A stretch of 64,000 bases of DNA from Agrypnia vestita. Taxonomy: Eukaryota; Arthropoda; Insecta; Trichoptera; Phryganeidae. The position numbers were made by a program, and so were the translations under genes. The DNA is taken from positions 81,659-145,658 of the forward strand of contig JADDOH010002123.1 in the NCBI GenBank assembly GCA_016648135.1, in the 5' to 3' direction. The notes beneath the pieces are model-generated. The model did no database searches, had not been told where the DNA came from, and worked only from the letters and a program-made list of their open reading frames with translations. Below, in pieces: positions 11,072-24,200 of the stretch; position 1 is the first letter of the stretch; every line of letters begins with the position of its first letter.

Positions 11072-12760
11072 GAGCTTGATTAAAACCCTCGTGGGTTTCA
11101 ATCCGGCGATTGTGCTGTTTTCCCTACTTTTGTCATTGGTTAAGTTGGTTTAGGTTAAGTAAAATGCGTTAAAAAATTAATCTTAAATGCGCATTTAACA
11201 GTTTTGTGCTTTCAAGTGTTTTATCTACTTACAATTGATAAAGCAATAAGTACAGCCCACGTTATTTGTATTCTGTGATGGCGGTTTTCTTCATTTGTCA
11301 AGTGATTTACACCACTTTGGCTGATTAGTTTGTTGTATCATATTACTGGACGAAAGATCTCCCGACGTGGAAGAGAGAAGAATCCTTATCCGACAGGGAG
11401 AATTCTTCTGTGTTCAATGTTTGATGTCACGAGTATAAATGGGTGGACGAAGCGAGACAGCACATGTTGTTAATTGATTCTCACTTCTGGATGCTGAAGT
11501 TCATTGGGACAATCTTCACAGGTGAGTTTGCCAACAGAAATCTTACGTGTGTTTATAGAACGAAACGTAAAAATTACGGTGCTTATAGAACAATGATAGC
11601 CTCAGTTGGCTGTGTTTGTGAATCAGTCATTGAAAAGTGTCTGCAGTCTTTTGAGAATGTGCTAATTAATTTGGCATATCTTTATTTAGATAATTTGGGA
11701 AGTACCTGGATGTCAATACTTCGTGGTGATTTAATCAACTTCATGAATTTCAAATTAGGTACAAACACATTAACGGGTAGCCATTCTAATAAATCACATT
11801 TATCTAACAATTGTAATGTTGAAATATTTGGTAATATTGTTATATTCATGTTTGTAATAATTTAAAAATTTTATTTAAAAATTAGACCCAGTATTTTTAT
11901 ATATTATAAATGTTAACCAAAAATATCGTAATATTCAAGTAAAACATAATTTAAATCTGGTACGTATGTAGTAAGAATTATATTACTAAGAAATATTTGT
12001 AAGGAGTAGGTCTATCAAGAGTGATGTAGATGATAAAATGAAAAAATGATATTTTACGTTAATAAAATAAATGAAGAAAGTTTGTTTTAATTTTACAAGT
12101 AATATTTGTGTGCCGCTATAAACTCTAGCATTGAAAATGTATAACTTTAACGTTTTGAATAAAAAGAAAATTATGTGGTTATCCTGACAATAACTAATAA
12201 ATATTATTGGTATTTCTCATTATTTTAAGGAACAAAACCAAAACTCATTTCAATTATTTCAAATTCATTTATAAAATCGATGGATAGATTTTGAAACATT
12301 TTGTTTAATAAAACATATGATTATATGAAAAAAACATATTCATATATAAATAAAACATATGTATGTATTTTTATTACATGAACATTTCCAATCGGGAGCT
12401 TTGCTGCAGGTCGATTAGGCACTGCTATTTTTATGATCTGATACAAATCCGCCTTTATATGAAGTCCTTGTCCAATGATTGAGTTTGTCCAATTGCTGGC
12501 AAAATCTTAACTTTGGTAGCTAATTTTGATTCCATTTCTTACATGAAGTTTTTGTCGGATCTTCGTGCACGATGAGCATTCAACTGACAGTGCTCCAGCT
12601 TCATATAATACGCTTTGAAGAAGCACTCGATTCATTTAAAAAATTGATGGATAGATTTCGCAATATTTTGGTTAGTTTTCGCGATGAAAAAAAACAATGT
12701 GTTATTTTGTATATCATTGTTTTGACACTGTTAGTATTAGGAACATAGTGAAGCTATGCT

Positions 12761-13759
12761 TTCTAGTATTATATTATCACCAAAGCACGTACTGAAGCAT
12801 TATAATATTATATAGGATTCTCAATCTACGCGCTGCTCATTAAAATATCTGGATATTGAATATTTAACTGTCGAAAATAAATACCATCTGTTAAGCGCAC
12901 AGCCATTTCATAAATAAATTATAATACTGAAATATTAAAAACACTTTTGAGAATAATACTTTGTGAGTTACTTGGATGGTGTCGTTGTATAAGATAGTGA
13001 GTTACTTGGATGGAACTAAAATATGATAATACTTATTTGTGCCTATAATAGCATTGTGTTTAATAGTATTATGTTCATAATGATCTAAGTCCTTTCCTAA
13101 GTACCAAACGATGTGTATAATAGCATTGTGCTTATAATGATCCAAGTCCTTTCTTAAGTAACAAAGGATGCGTCAAACAAACAAAGATAAAATATCAGCA
13201 TTGAAAATCGCTTCAAATAATTTATATTTATAACTAATCCTGGAGACATTTTGACTTACAGAAAATATTTGATATTTTTTGCCTTTAATAGCATTATGCA
13301 CATACATGCATTTTGATAATTTAATCGATTAATGTGATTTGGCTTTAATTTTTTAAAAAGAGAGAAAATGGTTATTTAAAAAAAAAATAACACTTTGTTT
13401 GACACTACTTTATAGAGTAATTATTTAGCAACAAGTTTGGCTCCGAACTGAGTCTTTATTAGGGTTGAATATATACTAATTAAAAACATAATTACAAACA
13501 TTTAAATCATTTCAGTGAATCATTCATTGATCACTCATTCATGATGATGAAAATAAGTAGGAACCAAATTTACATTTTGTTATGATAATATTTAATTTTG
13601 TATATTTGTGTATTACTGCGTAGTAATGATGATCTTCAGTTTTGAAATCTGGGATTCATTTATATTTATGGGTGGGTGTGAAAGAATAACCTCTCACACC
13701 ACAAGAAATATAGGTCTTGTTTTAAAGTGCACAGCGTCTGATTCAACTCATACATACAG
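12761..13759. other. AT-rich DNA between blocks C and A
   Basis: Contains a local duplication: AGCATTGTG plus TTTAATAG near 13050 and again near 13125, and GTGAGTTACTTGGATGG near 12961 and 13000. No gene recognised. Confidence 0.4.
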
Positions 13760-15734
13760 ATTATCTTGCTACAACGGGCCTAATAACTGATGTCAGATTT
13801 ATATATTTTTAAGAAACCATGTAATTTAGGGGATTTCGGGTAAAATCGATTTATCGGATGATTATGTGCTGATGATATTGATTTCCTTCTTCTGATCAAT
13901 GTTTTTTTTGTCTACAAATTTCGTGACGATATTTTCAATTGCCGCAGAAGTATTGATACATTATCTTTATTTATTGCGTGATTAAATCCAAATAAGTACC
14001 ACTCGTGCAAAGGTCTTCTTCAGATCGAGCACACAATGGAAATATTTGGATAAGTCAAAAAAATAAAGAGAGTCTGCACTGGACTGTCGCTGTGGACTCG
14101 TGCTCCCTGGTACAGTGTGCATGCACGTTGCTTGGCTTTAGGCCCCTTCAATTCACCACAACACAACCGTGGAATTTATTTTTCTAATTATTATAAATCG
14201 TTATATTATACAACAAATTTTATTTATTGCTGTTTACTTCTTCTTTTAACATTCTCTGGTTCTTCCATTGATGCTGAAAGAGTTTCCTTAACATCAAATT
14301 CTTAATCGGTGTATTTTTTCTCTTGTTTTTGGGTTAACTTATTTTTATACTTCTTTTTTTAATTCTTCACACAATTCGAATAGTTTTCAGAGCTTGGTAA
14401 AATTTGTTTATGGTGATTGGCTGATACAGGCAAAAACATTTCTAACTTCACTCATTCTGGATCTCATCTCGCCTCTTCTGCTTAAAAAGATAGAAGAACT
14501 ACTCGTAAGGTATGTAAAGCTAACTCTCTTGTCGGAACGCCACTAGCCAAGCGATATGTCAGAATTTTTTTACCCACTCGCTGCAGGGTGGCAATGATGA
14601 GGACGCGGAATGGGCAATACAGAATAATCTATTAATCGGGACCGTACCTGCGAAGTGGGGTATAGTTGATTCTTTGGTAATTCACGTAGCTTTTCCTTGG
14701 TGTTTCGCATTAGCACTTGATAGGCATTCGTATGTAGTGAATGTTACTATTTGTAGCATTGCAATGTATGCACTAAGTTATGGGACACGTTACGTTCATA
14801 TTATTTTATTAGTGTTACATTTTCTGACAGTATTTAACAGATTTACATTTTTGTTCATTTTATCTTTTTGCAGCATAACATTTTGAATTGTGTTACATTG
14901 AGGGCATTCCTGTAAATTAATTAATTAAGATTAATAACCGACCATGTAACAATACTTTGGTTGCTTCCTCAGACCTTGTAAATTTAGTATACAATAAAAA
15001 CTGACAAGTGTTTCGGTGTAAGAATGTATATTTTATTTTAAAACAGATTAAAGGGTGATAGTAGCCAAAACCGATTATGAAATTAAAATGATTTAAGTCT
15101 GAAAATGACATTGGTCATGAACAGCCCTCTTTATCTGTCACATTATTATATCTTAAACCTGACTGGAGTTGTAGTAGAATGTATTATTTGACTTTCATGT
15201 TTTTACAGTTATGTATTGTTTCATAGTCTACTGTCTGACCTTTTCATTGAATGTTGAAACTTGCCTTACATATTTATTAAATATTTTTTCTTTTATTCAT
15301 ACATAAAATATGTTAAATATACGCCAAACAAGTAAAATATTTAAGTTTTCTTTAAGTAATCATGCAACTTGTTAAAGATATTGAGTCATAGACGTGGGAT
15401 CCTGGAAGTACATCAGTAATGTCCATAATAATATATAGAAGAAATGTTTTGTACCTGTAGAAATATCCGGTCAAACCCGTTTTGAGATAAATTTGTTTTG
15501 GTAATAATGTACTTGAAATTAATTTGCACTGCTTTTATGTTTTTGAAAGACGTTTCGTGGAAATCTAATGAAATCTTTTTTTTTGTTTCGGCGGTAAGTT
15601 TACCCTTCCATCCTTTGGAATTCAGGTTCATTTCATTTGGAAGGGGTTTGGCATTAAAGCACCATCCTTGCCAGACGGGTTGGTGAGTTTTGAAATCAGC
15701 CGCCCTTAACATAGGGAACAGACGCTGCTTGTAG

Positions 15735-15767
15735 CCGCCCACTGTGAGTCAGACTCATAGTGGGCGG
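15735..15767. repeat. 33-nt near-perfect palindrome
   Basis: CCGCCCACT...AGTGGGCGG with the inner TGAGTC-A-GACTCA also complementary. The arms are 16 nt with one G-T pair and a single central base. It lies in block A. Confidence 0.85.
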
Positions 15768-16444
15768 ACAGTTGGTCTGCGAGAAGTATTTTATTTTCCT
15801 CCTACCCTCCATATCTGGCGAGCTTTCCCCTATCCGCCACCTGAGGACGCATCTTCTAGAAGTTACAGGCTCCGTCGCAGATAAACAATGAAAGAAAAAC
15901 ATATTCAATTTTTATTTACACTTTTAGATGACGCATTAATACATTAATTTTTTCAATTTTTTCGTCCTGCTAGTTTCAAACACTGTTTACATTGTAAATG
16001 CTGCTGTCTCGCCCGAATCATCTGTATTGAGATAAGCAAAGTTTACATTACAATTATTTATTTTGATTTCAAACAACTATGAATATTATTCATTATTCGC
16101 CAATCCGCAAAATGTTTTATTATGAGGAATTCTCGTAGTATTAACACATAGATTAATATAGACAATTCTGATAAAGAACTACATGAGAATTTGTTCTGTC
16201 ACTTTAGTTTTTAGGATTTTAATTGGGATCTCTGTCACTTTTTCACAAAATTAATTGTGATCTCTATATTTTGCAATATGTTCAGTATTTATGGTTATCT
16301 AAATATTCATGGCATATGCATTTTCTCATCCTCACAGCAAAAACACTGTCCATTTCCTTTAATTTGTCAATTCCATATAACGTAAAAAGGGAAATCAGTT
16401 CAGGAAGAGACGGAAAGTACTGTTGTAGAAAAAACAGACTATTT

Positions 16445-16640
16445 TGAAACTATTTACATTTTATTTATTTATTTATTTATTTTGCCATTAAAGGTTTAAC
16501 ATCTTCAAATTCTTTAAATGCGGCATTATAGGTTCTTGAACGCAAATAGTGTTCAAAGGTTAAATTTGTTTGTGCATCATGATTTGACACCGACACAACT
16601 CACACGCTGTAGGAGATGTTGTTAATTTTTTATCTATCGT
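16445..16640 (-). mobile_element. Possible LINE 3' end with (TAAA)n tail
   Basis: (TTTA)n at 16451-16480 on the plus strand, followed by a stretch absent from the equivalent point of block B. Read on the minus strand it would end in a TAAATAAA tail, like the other LINE tails in this window. No coding motif is visible. Confidence 0.4.
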
Positions 16641-16698
16641 AATGTTTGTCAAATAGATATTATGTTTTGACGTAAATTCTTTTGATCTCTTTCTTAGA

Positions 16699-18190
16699 CT
16701 AGTCGTGGTGCTTGTCTAGAAGCTGGGATAAACCTGATGCATTGTGCTGCCAAAGGTGAAGGTCGAGTTCCATTGCAAATCTATTATAGTGCTCATATTT
16801 AAAATCGAGTATCCTTGAACACTTTAAACTCTCCTGAATAAGACCATTGGATAGGCTAGTTACGGTATCATTGACCCTTGTGGATAGAAATAACCCACTT
16901 TTTGTGTCAATGGCCACACTGGGCACATTTGCATATGGATACGCGCTGTGTCTTTTCATGCACACATTCCATTGTTTTATTGGAATTATTCTTCGCCTCG
17001 AAGACTACAAATCTATTATAGTGCTCAAATTTAAAATCTAATATCCTTTAACTTTCCTGAATAAGACCATTGGATAGGCTAGTTACGGTATCATTGACCC
17101 TTGTGGATAGAAATAACCCACTTTTTGTGTCAATGGGCACACTGGGCACATTTGCATATGGATAGACGCTGTGTCTTTTCATGTATACATTCCATTGTTT
17201 TATTGGAATTATTCCTCCCCTCGAAGACTACAAATCTATTATAGTGCTCAAATTTAAAATCTAGTATCCTTTAACTCTCCTGAATAAGACCATTGGATAG
17301 GCTAGTTACGGTATCATTGACCCTTGTGGATAGAAATAACCCACTTTTTGTGTCAATGGGCGCACTGGGCACATTTGCATATTGATAGACGGTGTTTTAT
17401 TGCAATTATTCTCCCCTCGAAGACTACAAATCTATTATAGTACTCAAATTTAAAATCTAGTATCCTTTAACTCTTCTGAATAAGACCATTGGATAGGCTA
17501 GTTACGGTATCATTGACCCTTATGGATAGAAATAACCCACTTTTTGTGTCATTGGGCACACTGGGCACATTTACATATGGATAGACGCTGTGTCTTTTCA
17601 TGCACACATTACATTGTTTTATTGGAATTATTCCTCGTCTCGAAGACTACAAATCTATTAAAATGTAGTATCCTTTAACTCTCCTGAATAAGACCATTGG
17701 ATAGGCTAGTTACGGTATCATTGACCCTTATGGATAGAAATAACCCACTTTTTGTGTCCATGGGCACACTGGGCATATTTGCATATGAATAGACGCCGTG
17801 CCTTTTCATGCATACATTCCATTGTTTTACCGGAATTATTCCTCCTCTCGAATAATAGGGTGATAAGGACAAGTCACGATTTTCGTAAAGCAAGAAGATG
17901 TTCCCCTTAACCGGCACTTCCGGGGTATTGTAAACGTTATTCGTATTATATATTGTTATAATGGGATCAAATCCCAGATACTTCACGGATTATCTAATAG
18001 CATTTATTGAGTTCCAGAAGTCCTCTGGAACCATCCCGCCCATCTCTTCCCAAGCCTCTCAGGAAAAGGTGGAAGTTCTCCTCTACGATATCCCTAGCTG
18101 TCAAGTACGCTACTCTTAATTTCATCCTTGGATGTTTCATCTCTCTGCTAGGCACAAGATAGATTTCTTGATTTTTCTGACATTGTGAAA
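16699..18190 (-). pseudogene. Unidentified ORF-bearing unit, block A copy
   Basis: I do not recognise this unit. On the minus strand a broken frame reads IYLVPSREMKHPRMKLRVAY at about 18170-18110, then ENFHLFLRGLGRDG. After shifts, a 103-codon frame (17675-17986) contains GNIFLLYENRDLSLSPYYSR and NVCMKRHGVYSYANMPS. The 88-codon frame 16699-16965 ends with EHYNRFAMELDLHLWQHNAS. The same words in the same order recur in block B at 23572-24200, which suggests an ancestral coding sequence. The middle portion is repeated in tandem. No membrane segment or catalytic motif is evident. It could be a dead host gene, an element ORF or chance. Confidence 0.4.
16790..17830. repeat. Tandem array of about five ~196-223-bp units
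   Basis: The landmark AAGACCATTGGATAGGCTAG starts at 16840, 17063, 17286, 17482 and 17690, giving periods of 223, 223, 196 and 208 bp. Each unit spans part of the unidentified ORF, including the VNDTVTSLSNGLIQES segment, on the minus strand. Inner units lose about 8 bp after that segment and shift frame. Block B has only one copy, so amplification followed the block duplication or was lost in B. Confidence 0.9.
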
Positions 18191-18700
18191 AAATTCAAAT
18201 AAAAATAAGATTAAAAAAGCAATTACATACAATGAAACTGGATTGCCTTCAATTTATAAGCATTTTCTTCAAGTAGACATGTTAGCCGGATTCCTTTGGG
18301 TCCTTATGTGAAGTATTCAAAGTGTTTAACTATCATAGTCAAGGTCTCCAATCATAGTCGTAACCATTTCAGGATTTCTCAGCTGGAGATTCGGTCTTCG
18401 ACCCTCAAACGAGCACATTAAAATGAGAATAAAATGATTAATGATCATTTCCTTCCTTTCCTTGTGATTCAGCATTTAAACCTAATGTAAAGTTTTCACA
18501 GTGTAAACATCCCAGATCTAGTCAAGTACAGATCAGTTCGGGATCAGCAGGAGTTCAGTTCGAGAGTTCAACAGGAGTAATAAAAGTAATAAAATCCTTA
18601 TAGTAGTCTAGGAATAAGTGCACTGAAATGAGAACGAAATTACTACCAGGAGACAAATCGAGATAGATTGAAAATCAATAAATTATATAACATAAATGCT

Positions 18701-19814
18701 AAAAGTGTCAGCCATGTTCTTCACAAAGTTTTTGCTATCTGACTTCGTTAACGTCAATTTCTGGTGCTCTGAAATTGACGACACCGACGATGAAATCTTT
18801 ACATGTATAACAACAATGAGTTATATTTTCTTTTCGTTGTTACCGTCCCATCAAAGCTAAAAACATGTGTATGGAAACTGTTTTAATTTAAATTTGTTCA
18901 TCCTCTTATGATTGGCTATTTCGTTGTGGTTATTTATAATTAATTAAATTAAGCATATATTACCTTGATTTAAACTACTTTATTTTAACTGTTCAAAGTT
19001 ATTCACATTCATATTTGATCCACATTAAATCATTTTTTTAATACAGGTGATTTACAATTAAAAATTATAATTTCTAGATTGTTCATAAAAATATCGGCCA
19101 TTAGAGGGGAGGGCACGCCAAACCTTCTATTTGCTAGTAAATTTATATTGTTATATCGGAAATACTTTTGATTTAAGCTAACATTAAAAAGGCGAGACGT
19201 ATTATTAGACAAATTATGTGGTACTTTAGAATTTGGCAGTGACTTTGACACTAGGGACTTACTATTTTAGTAAAAGGTTGCATACATAAAACAATATTAA
19301 TTTACAATAACTAGGAAGATGAATGTCTTTTATTCATCAGTTTAGTAAAATAATTCTTAATTGTGTATTTAGGAACAAATGTTTTAGCATTTTTAAATAC
19401 ATTCATAGTCATAGATCTTAGGTCATATAAAGTACCGGCTTAATAAAACCCCTTTCTCTTTCATCTGAAGTAGCACTATAGTAAGTATGGGTAAATGAAA
19501 TTTACTATGGTGGTGGTTTCGAAATTTAGAGAAAAAGAAATGTGGCGAAAAGTGGAAATTGTGAATTTGCTGGAATACGATTTTGGAAGAACCAAAGGTA
19601 CAAAATTGTGAGTTTATGTGGAATTGGAGTTACGAGAGTTTGGTGGGTGTGTTGCCGTGAGTTTTGGTGGTGTGTGTGGTGAAGGTGTCTCTTGTGTGGT
19701 GTGGGTGGACCAGCGAGGACGAGGCGGTGTTTGAGGGAGGAAATGAAATCATTTTGAGGGGGGAGTAGTGTTTACTGCTCTTGTGTGGCTATTTTTAAAT
19801 TTGGGAAATTACAA
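18701..19814. other. Spacer between blocks A and B with a G/T-rich patch
   Basis: No gene recognised. At 19600-19770 the plus strand is strikingly rich in G and T and poor in C (repeated GGTGTGTGTGG, GTGTGGTGTGGGTGG, GAGGGGGGAG), unlike its surroundings. Confidence 0.5.
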
Positions 19815-21751
19815 GATGCTACAACGGGCCTCATAATTGGACTGTCACAATTATATATTTATAAGAAACCATATAATTTTGGGAATTTTGGTATTTTTGT
19901 TAGAAATTTAATTTGATATGTATCATCTATAAATGTGAGTATCTTTAATGAATTCTAGGTATTTATTAGTAGGGTCATTAGGGAGAAAATCCACTACGGT
20001 ATTATTAATAAAATCTTGCTCTTTACAGTCATAAACACTTTTATCAATTATTATGTTGACCTTATTGTTTATTGATATTTAATTTTATGCTAACCTAAAA
20101 ACAATATTTTATAAGAGATAAGTGTTTTAAAATGCTTGTTTTAAATTGACCGTTAAACATGCGACAAAAACTACCAATAACACACGAACATTGATTTTGA
20201 GGAGTGTCATCTAGGTGCCACTGTTGATTGATATATCGATTAATAAATTTTTTGCATATTTATTAGTAAATTCTGAAGCAATATTTCCATTGACGGACAC
20301 TGAAAATTACTGATTTGGAGATTGATATTTTATATTTGTTTGTTTGGCTTCCAGTTCTTATGTAAAGTTTAGATAATTTATTATCGCTTTACTGTTGCAA
20401 CGTATAGATTGACATATTGGGTTTCTTCTTAGCTTTTAGTTCTGTAGTTCTTTTGCACACTTTTCCACAGCGTGCAATCTTTAGGACCTCGTAATTCAGT
20501 TAAACCTTAGTAGTATCACAAACCTGCTTCTAATAGATTATACCTTTCACTACGGAACATTCACCGCAAATCGAATATCCACTGTTATATCTCTTTTCGA
20601 CAACCGATGTTTGGGTAAACAGTATTCAAGATGATAGCTTTAGTAGATAGCAGATAGCTTCAATGAATCTATTATTGTATATTCATTAATAGATATCTCT
20701 TTCGTTGAGTGATAATAAATTCCACAAGCGTATCCATTATTTTATTTATGATAGTGTATAATTTCGTAATTTTGATGCACTTGATAGTGTATCTGCAAAT
20801 CACATTTCAGGGCAATTTAACGTAGCTGATATTTTAAATAAACTTTTCCACCAACCACCGATAATTACATGTTATTTATTCAACACTGTTTCACAAGTAA
20901 ACAATCTATATTGTTTTGATAGTTACACACTTTTTATTTATGATAGTTTACAGCTCCATTTATAATAAAAATTAAATTGAAACTACTCTTTTTGGGCATG
21001 GAAATCCATTAATGAAAAATAATAGCAAGTGGCGAATACACACCTCATTTAACAGGAAAATAGGACTTGCCGTATTCCTCTTCTCGTGAATCTCTGTCAC
21101 TTCAAACGTATATTGAGTTTCTGGTATTTCTCAAGTTTCAGGTTACAGACACCTACGAGCACAGAATAATAAAACCTCTAGCAGGCTCATAGTGAACGAA
21201 AAAGTTAGGGCGTAATAAAGAACAACTCACTTGTATTGCATGCAGGGAATGTTGTGGCATCCCTTACTCGAGGGTCAATTTGTAAGGAATGTTTGGCTAA
21301 TCCCGTTGTCGGGACGCTACTCAACAAGTGAAATTGTGATATCATTTTTATGCCATCTCTCTGCACCGTGGTAATGATGAGAACGCGGAACGGGCAATGC
21401 ACAATAATCTTCTATTTAATGTGGCGGTACCTACTAAGCGGGCAAAAGACAATTCTTTGGTCCTGCGCATCGGCGTCTGATAAGCGTTTGTATGTAGTGA
21501 ACGTTACTTTTTGTAAGATTACAATATATGCACTGAGTTATGGGACACGTTACGTATATATTGCTCTGTTAGCGTTACATTTACCGGCAGAATTTAACAG
21601 GTTTACAGTTTGTTAATTTTATCTTCTTGCAACATAATTCGCAATATATTTTGATTTGTTTTACATTGAAGACATTCCTGTAAATAAAGAGTAATAGCCG
21701 ACTATGTAACAATAATTTGACTGCTTCCTCAGATTTTGTACAACCAGAATA

Positions 21752-22203
21752 CAATAAAAACTGACCCACGTAACTATACCTCGGTCATTATCTCAGACTT
21801 TTTAGATCCAGCATACAATAAAAGCTGACCCACGTAACTTCACCTCGGTCATTATCTCAAATCTTGTAGATCCGGCATACAATAAAAGCTGACCCACGTA
21901 ACTTCACCTCGGTCATTATCTCAGATCTTGTAGATCCACCATACAATAAAAGCTGACCCACGTAACTATACCTCGGTCATTATCTCAGACCTTGTAGATC
22001 CAGCATACAATAAAAGCCGACCCACATAACTATAACTTGCTCTTTATCTTAGACCTCGTAGATCCAGCATACAATAAAAGCTGACCCACGTAACTATACC
22101 TCGGTCATCATCTCAGATCTTGTAGATCCAGCCTACAACAAAAGCTGACCAATGTAACTACACCTCGGTCATTTTCCCAGACCTTGTAGATCCAGCATAA
22201 AAA
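21752..22203. repeat. 64-bp minisatellite, seven units
   Basis: Units beginning CAATAAAAGCTGACCCACGT start at 21752, 21816, 21880, 21944, 22008, 22072 and 22136, an invariant 64-bp period with substitutions but no indels. Each unit contains GACCCACGTAACT, CCTCGGTCATTATCTCAGA and TTGTAGATCC. The first and last units are the most diverged. Confidence 0.95.
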
Positions 22204-23571
22204 CAACACACATTAAAGTCTTGATCAGCTCAGGATTATCAGCAGGAGAAAAGGTCAACGACCTTCAAATAGCCTAGGAAAGAGTACAAAACTGTACAAA
22301 AGTAGGCTACCAGCTTTAAACACACTGCAATAAAATAAAATAGTGTTACAAATTCGTGTAGAAAACAATCTTATAGCATGTCCTTGTCATATGGTACCAG
22401 AAGTAAGAGGTAAAATATAGTAACTTTGAAGATAGAGATTTTTACCGTGATTTGTCCACCTGATTTGTGATCCATTCGGGCTGCACTGAGGCCTCTCTCG
22501 TGACATTTATACAGTATTTTGATTTGGATAAGAAAGTAGAATATTTGTGTTCATGTTATAATATGATGAATTAATTATGAAATAAAAATGTTTTATCGTT
22601 ATTGTCGATTACTTCTAACTTATTAAATAATTTATGATTTATATTTTTTCTGAAGTACTTGAATCTCCAGACCAAGTTTTTGGGTTAATAAATCATACCT
22701 ATCGTCTTTTCACTATTCACTTAACTTCCTGTGATTGTGATACTTTCTTTGTCCATCAATCCGACGGGTTAACTTCGACACGTTTTGGTTTAATGTGATT
22801 TTACTATCCACTTTTCTATTCCCATACTTTTGCTTAATTTTTTTGTTCTGCTAGTTTCAAATACTGTTAACATTCTACTGCTGCTGTCCCACCAGAATAA
22901 TTTCATTTGTTTCGTGATTTTGACCTAAATCAGTCAAATGTAAAATAAAGCGTTTTTTTTTAATTTTAAACAATAAAAATGTTGAAAATCAGTTAAGCTA
23001 GTTTACCATTCAATTGAAAATCACTTAAGAATCTTGTTTTAAGTCAGTGAAATATTAAAAAATATACTAGTTGTAACAAATAAGTGAAATTGTGGCTTCT
23101 TTGGATAACATTATTACATTACGGACTAAATTATTATTTTCATCCTATTTTAAATATTTACATAACTATGAACAGTATTCATTATTTTCCAAACCGCTAA
23201 GTGTTTTATAATGAGGAATTCTCGTAGTATTAACACGTAGCTTAATACAGACAATTCTGATAAAGAACTACATGAGAATTTGTTCTGTCACTTTAGTTTT
23301 TAGGATTTTAATTGGGATCTCTATATGAGTATTTCTAGCTGTCTAAATATTTATGGCACGACTTATTCTCTCGTCCTCTCAGCAAACGCACTGTCCATGT
23401 CTTGTGACGTATCGCAGTTTCCACATAACGTTAGAAGAGAAAATCATGTTAATCTCTTCCCAAAATAACTTTAAACCATTATGGCATATCGTAATGTTTG
23501 TCATACATATCGATATTATGTTTTAATCTAAATTATTTTCATCTCATTTTAAGACTAGTCGTGGTGCTTGT

Positions 23572-24200
23572 CTAGAAGTTGTGATATAAATCTGATGCAT
23601 TGTGCTGCCAAAGGTGAAGGTCGAGTTCCATTGCAAATCTATTATAGTGCTCAAGTCTAAAATCGATTATCCTTGAACACTTTAAACTATCCTGAATAAG
23701 ACCATTGGATAGGCTAGTTATGGTGTCATTAACCCTTATGGTTAGAAATAACCCATTTGTTATGTCAATAGGCACACTGAGCACATTTGCATATGAATAA
23801 ACGCTGTGCCGTTTTATGCATACATTCTCCATTCTTTTACTGGAATTATTCCTCCTCTCGAAAAATATGGTGATACGGAATAACAGATGTCTCCTTAAGT
23901 CATAATTTTCGTAAAGCAAGAAAGTGTTCCCCTCGACCGGCACTTCCCGGCTATCGTAAAAATTATCCGTATAATCGTCCTAATGGGATAGTATCTCAGC
24001 TATGCCACGGATTGTATCATAGCGTTTTAATTGAGATTCAGAAGTCCTTTGGAACCATCCCACCCATTTCTATCCAAAACCCTCAGGAAAAGGTGGATGT
24101 TCTCTATTGTTTCCATATTTGTTTCCATATCCCTGGATGTCAAACACGCTTCTATTATTTTTTTCGCTGGATGTTTCAACTCTCTATTAGGCACAAGATA
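23572..24200 (-). pseudogene. Unidentified ORF-bearing unit, block B copy
   Basis: Single-copy counterpart of the unit at 16699-18190. The 123-codon minus frame 23572-23943 contains GNTFLLYENYDLRRH, NVCIKRHSVYSYANV and EHYNRFAMELDLHLWQHNAS. Further upstream on the minus strand, IYLVPNRELKHP and ENIHLFLRVLDRNGWDGSKG lie in another frame ending at a stop near 24033. The order of motifs is the same as in block A. Frame breaks fall at different places in the two copies, as expected for independent decay. Product unknown. Confidence 0.4.

Larger units (their letters stand above)
9200..12760. repeat. Segmental duplication block C
   Basis: Long collinear matches to block D at 29740-34150. Examples are GCGCCGCTAG followed by GGCCTCCAGG (9360 and 29775), TATTCAATTTTTATTTACA (9855 and 30370), GGGGATTAAAAAACTCGGTA (10005 and 30808), TTCAAGTGTTTTATCT (11211 and 32590) and TGAACATTTCCAATCGGGAG (12380 and 33825). 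The copies differ by substitutions and by insertions specific to D. No gene is recognised. The 140-codon plus ORF at 11443-11865 is not kept open in D, so I do not call it. Confidence 0.8.
13760..18700. repeat. Segmental duplication block A
   Basis: Collinear with block B (19815-25000). Examples are GCTACAACGGGCCT (13770 and 19819), GTTATGGGACACGTTACGT (14776 and 21537), CTGCTAGTTTCAAA (15967 and 22850), GAGGAATTCTCGTAGTATTA (16123 and 23213) and TAGTCGTGGTGCTTGTCTAG (16700 and 23555). The spacing between the copies is about 6 kb. A differs from B by an insertion around 16445-16635 starting with (TTTA)n and by a tandem array at 16790-17830. Identity is well below 100 percent, so the duplication is old. 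Confidence 0.85.

Noticed and set aside
11443..11865. 140-codon plus-strand ORF as a host gene
   Set aside because: The equivalent DNA in block D (33140-33270) is interrupted and frame-shifted, no motif is present, and codon content looks like ordinary AT-rich DNA.
16790..17830. Tandem array considered as a CRISPR array
   Set aside because: Units are ~200-bp whole-sequence repeats with no short repeat/unique spacer alternation, and the DNA is eukaryotic.
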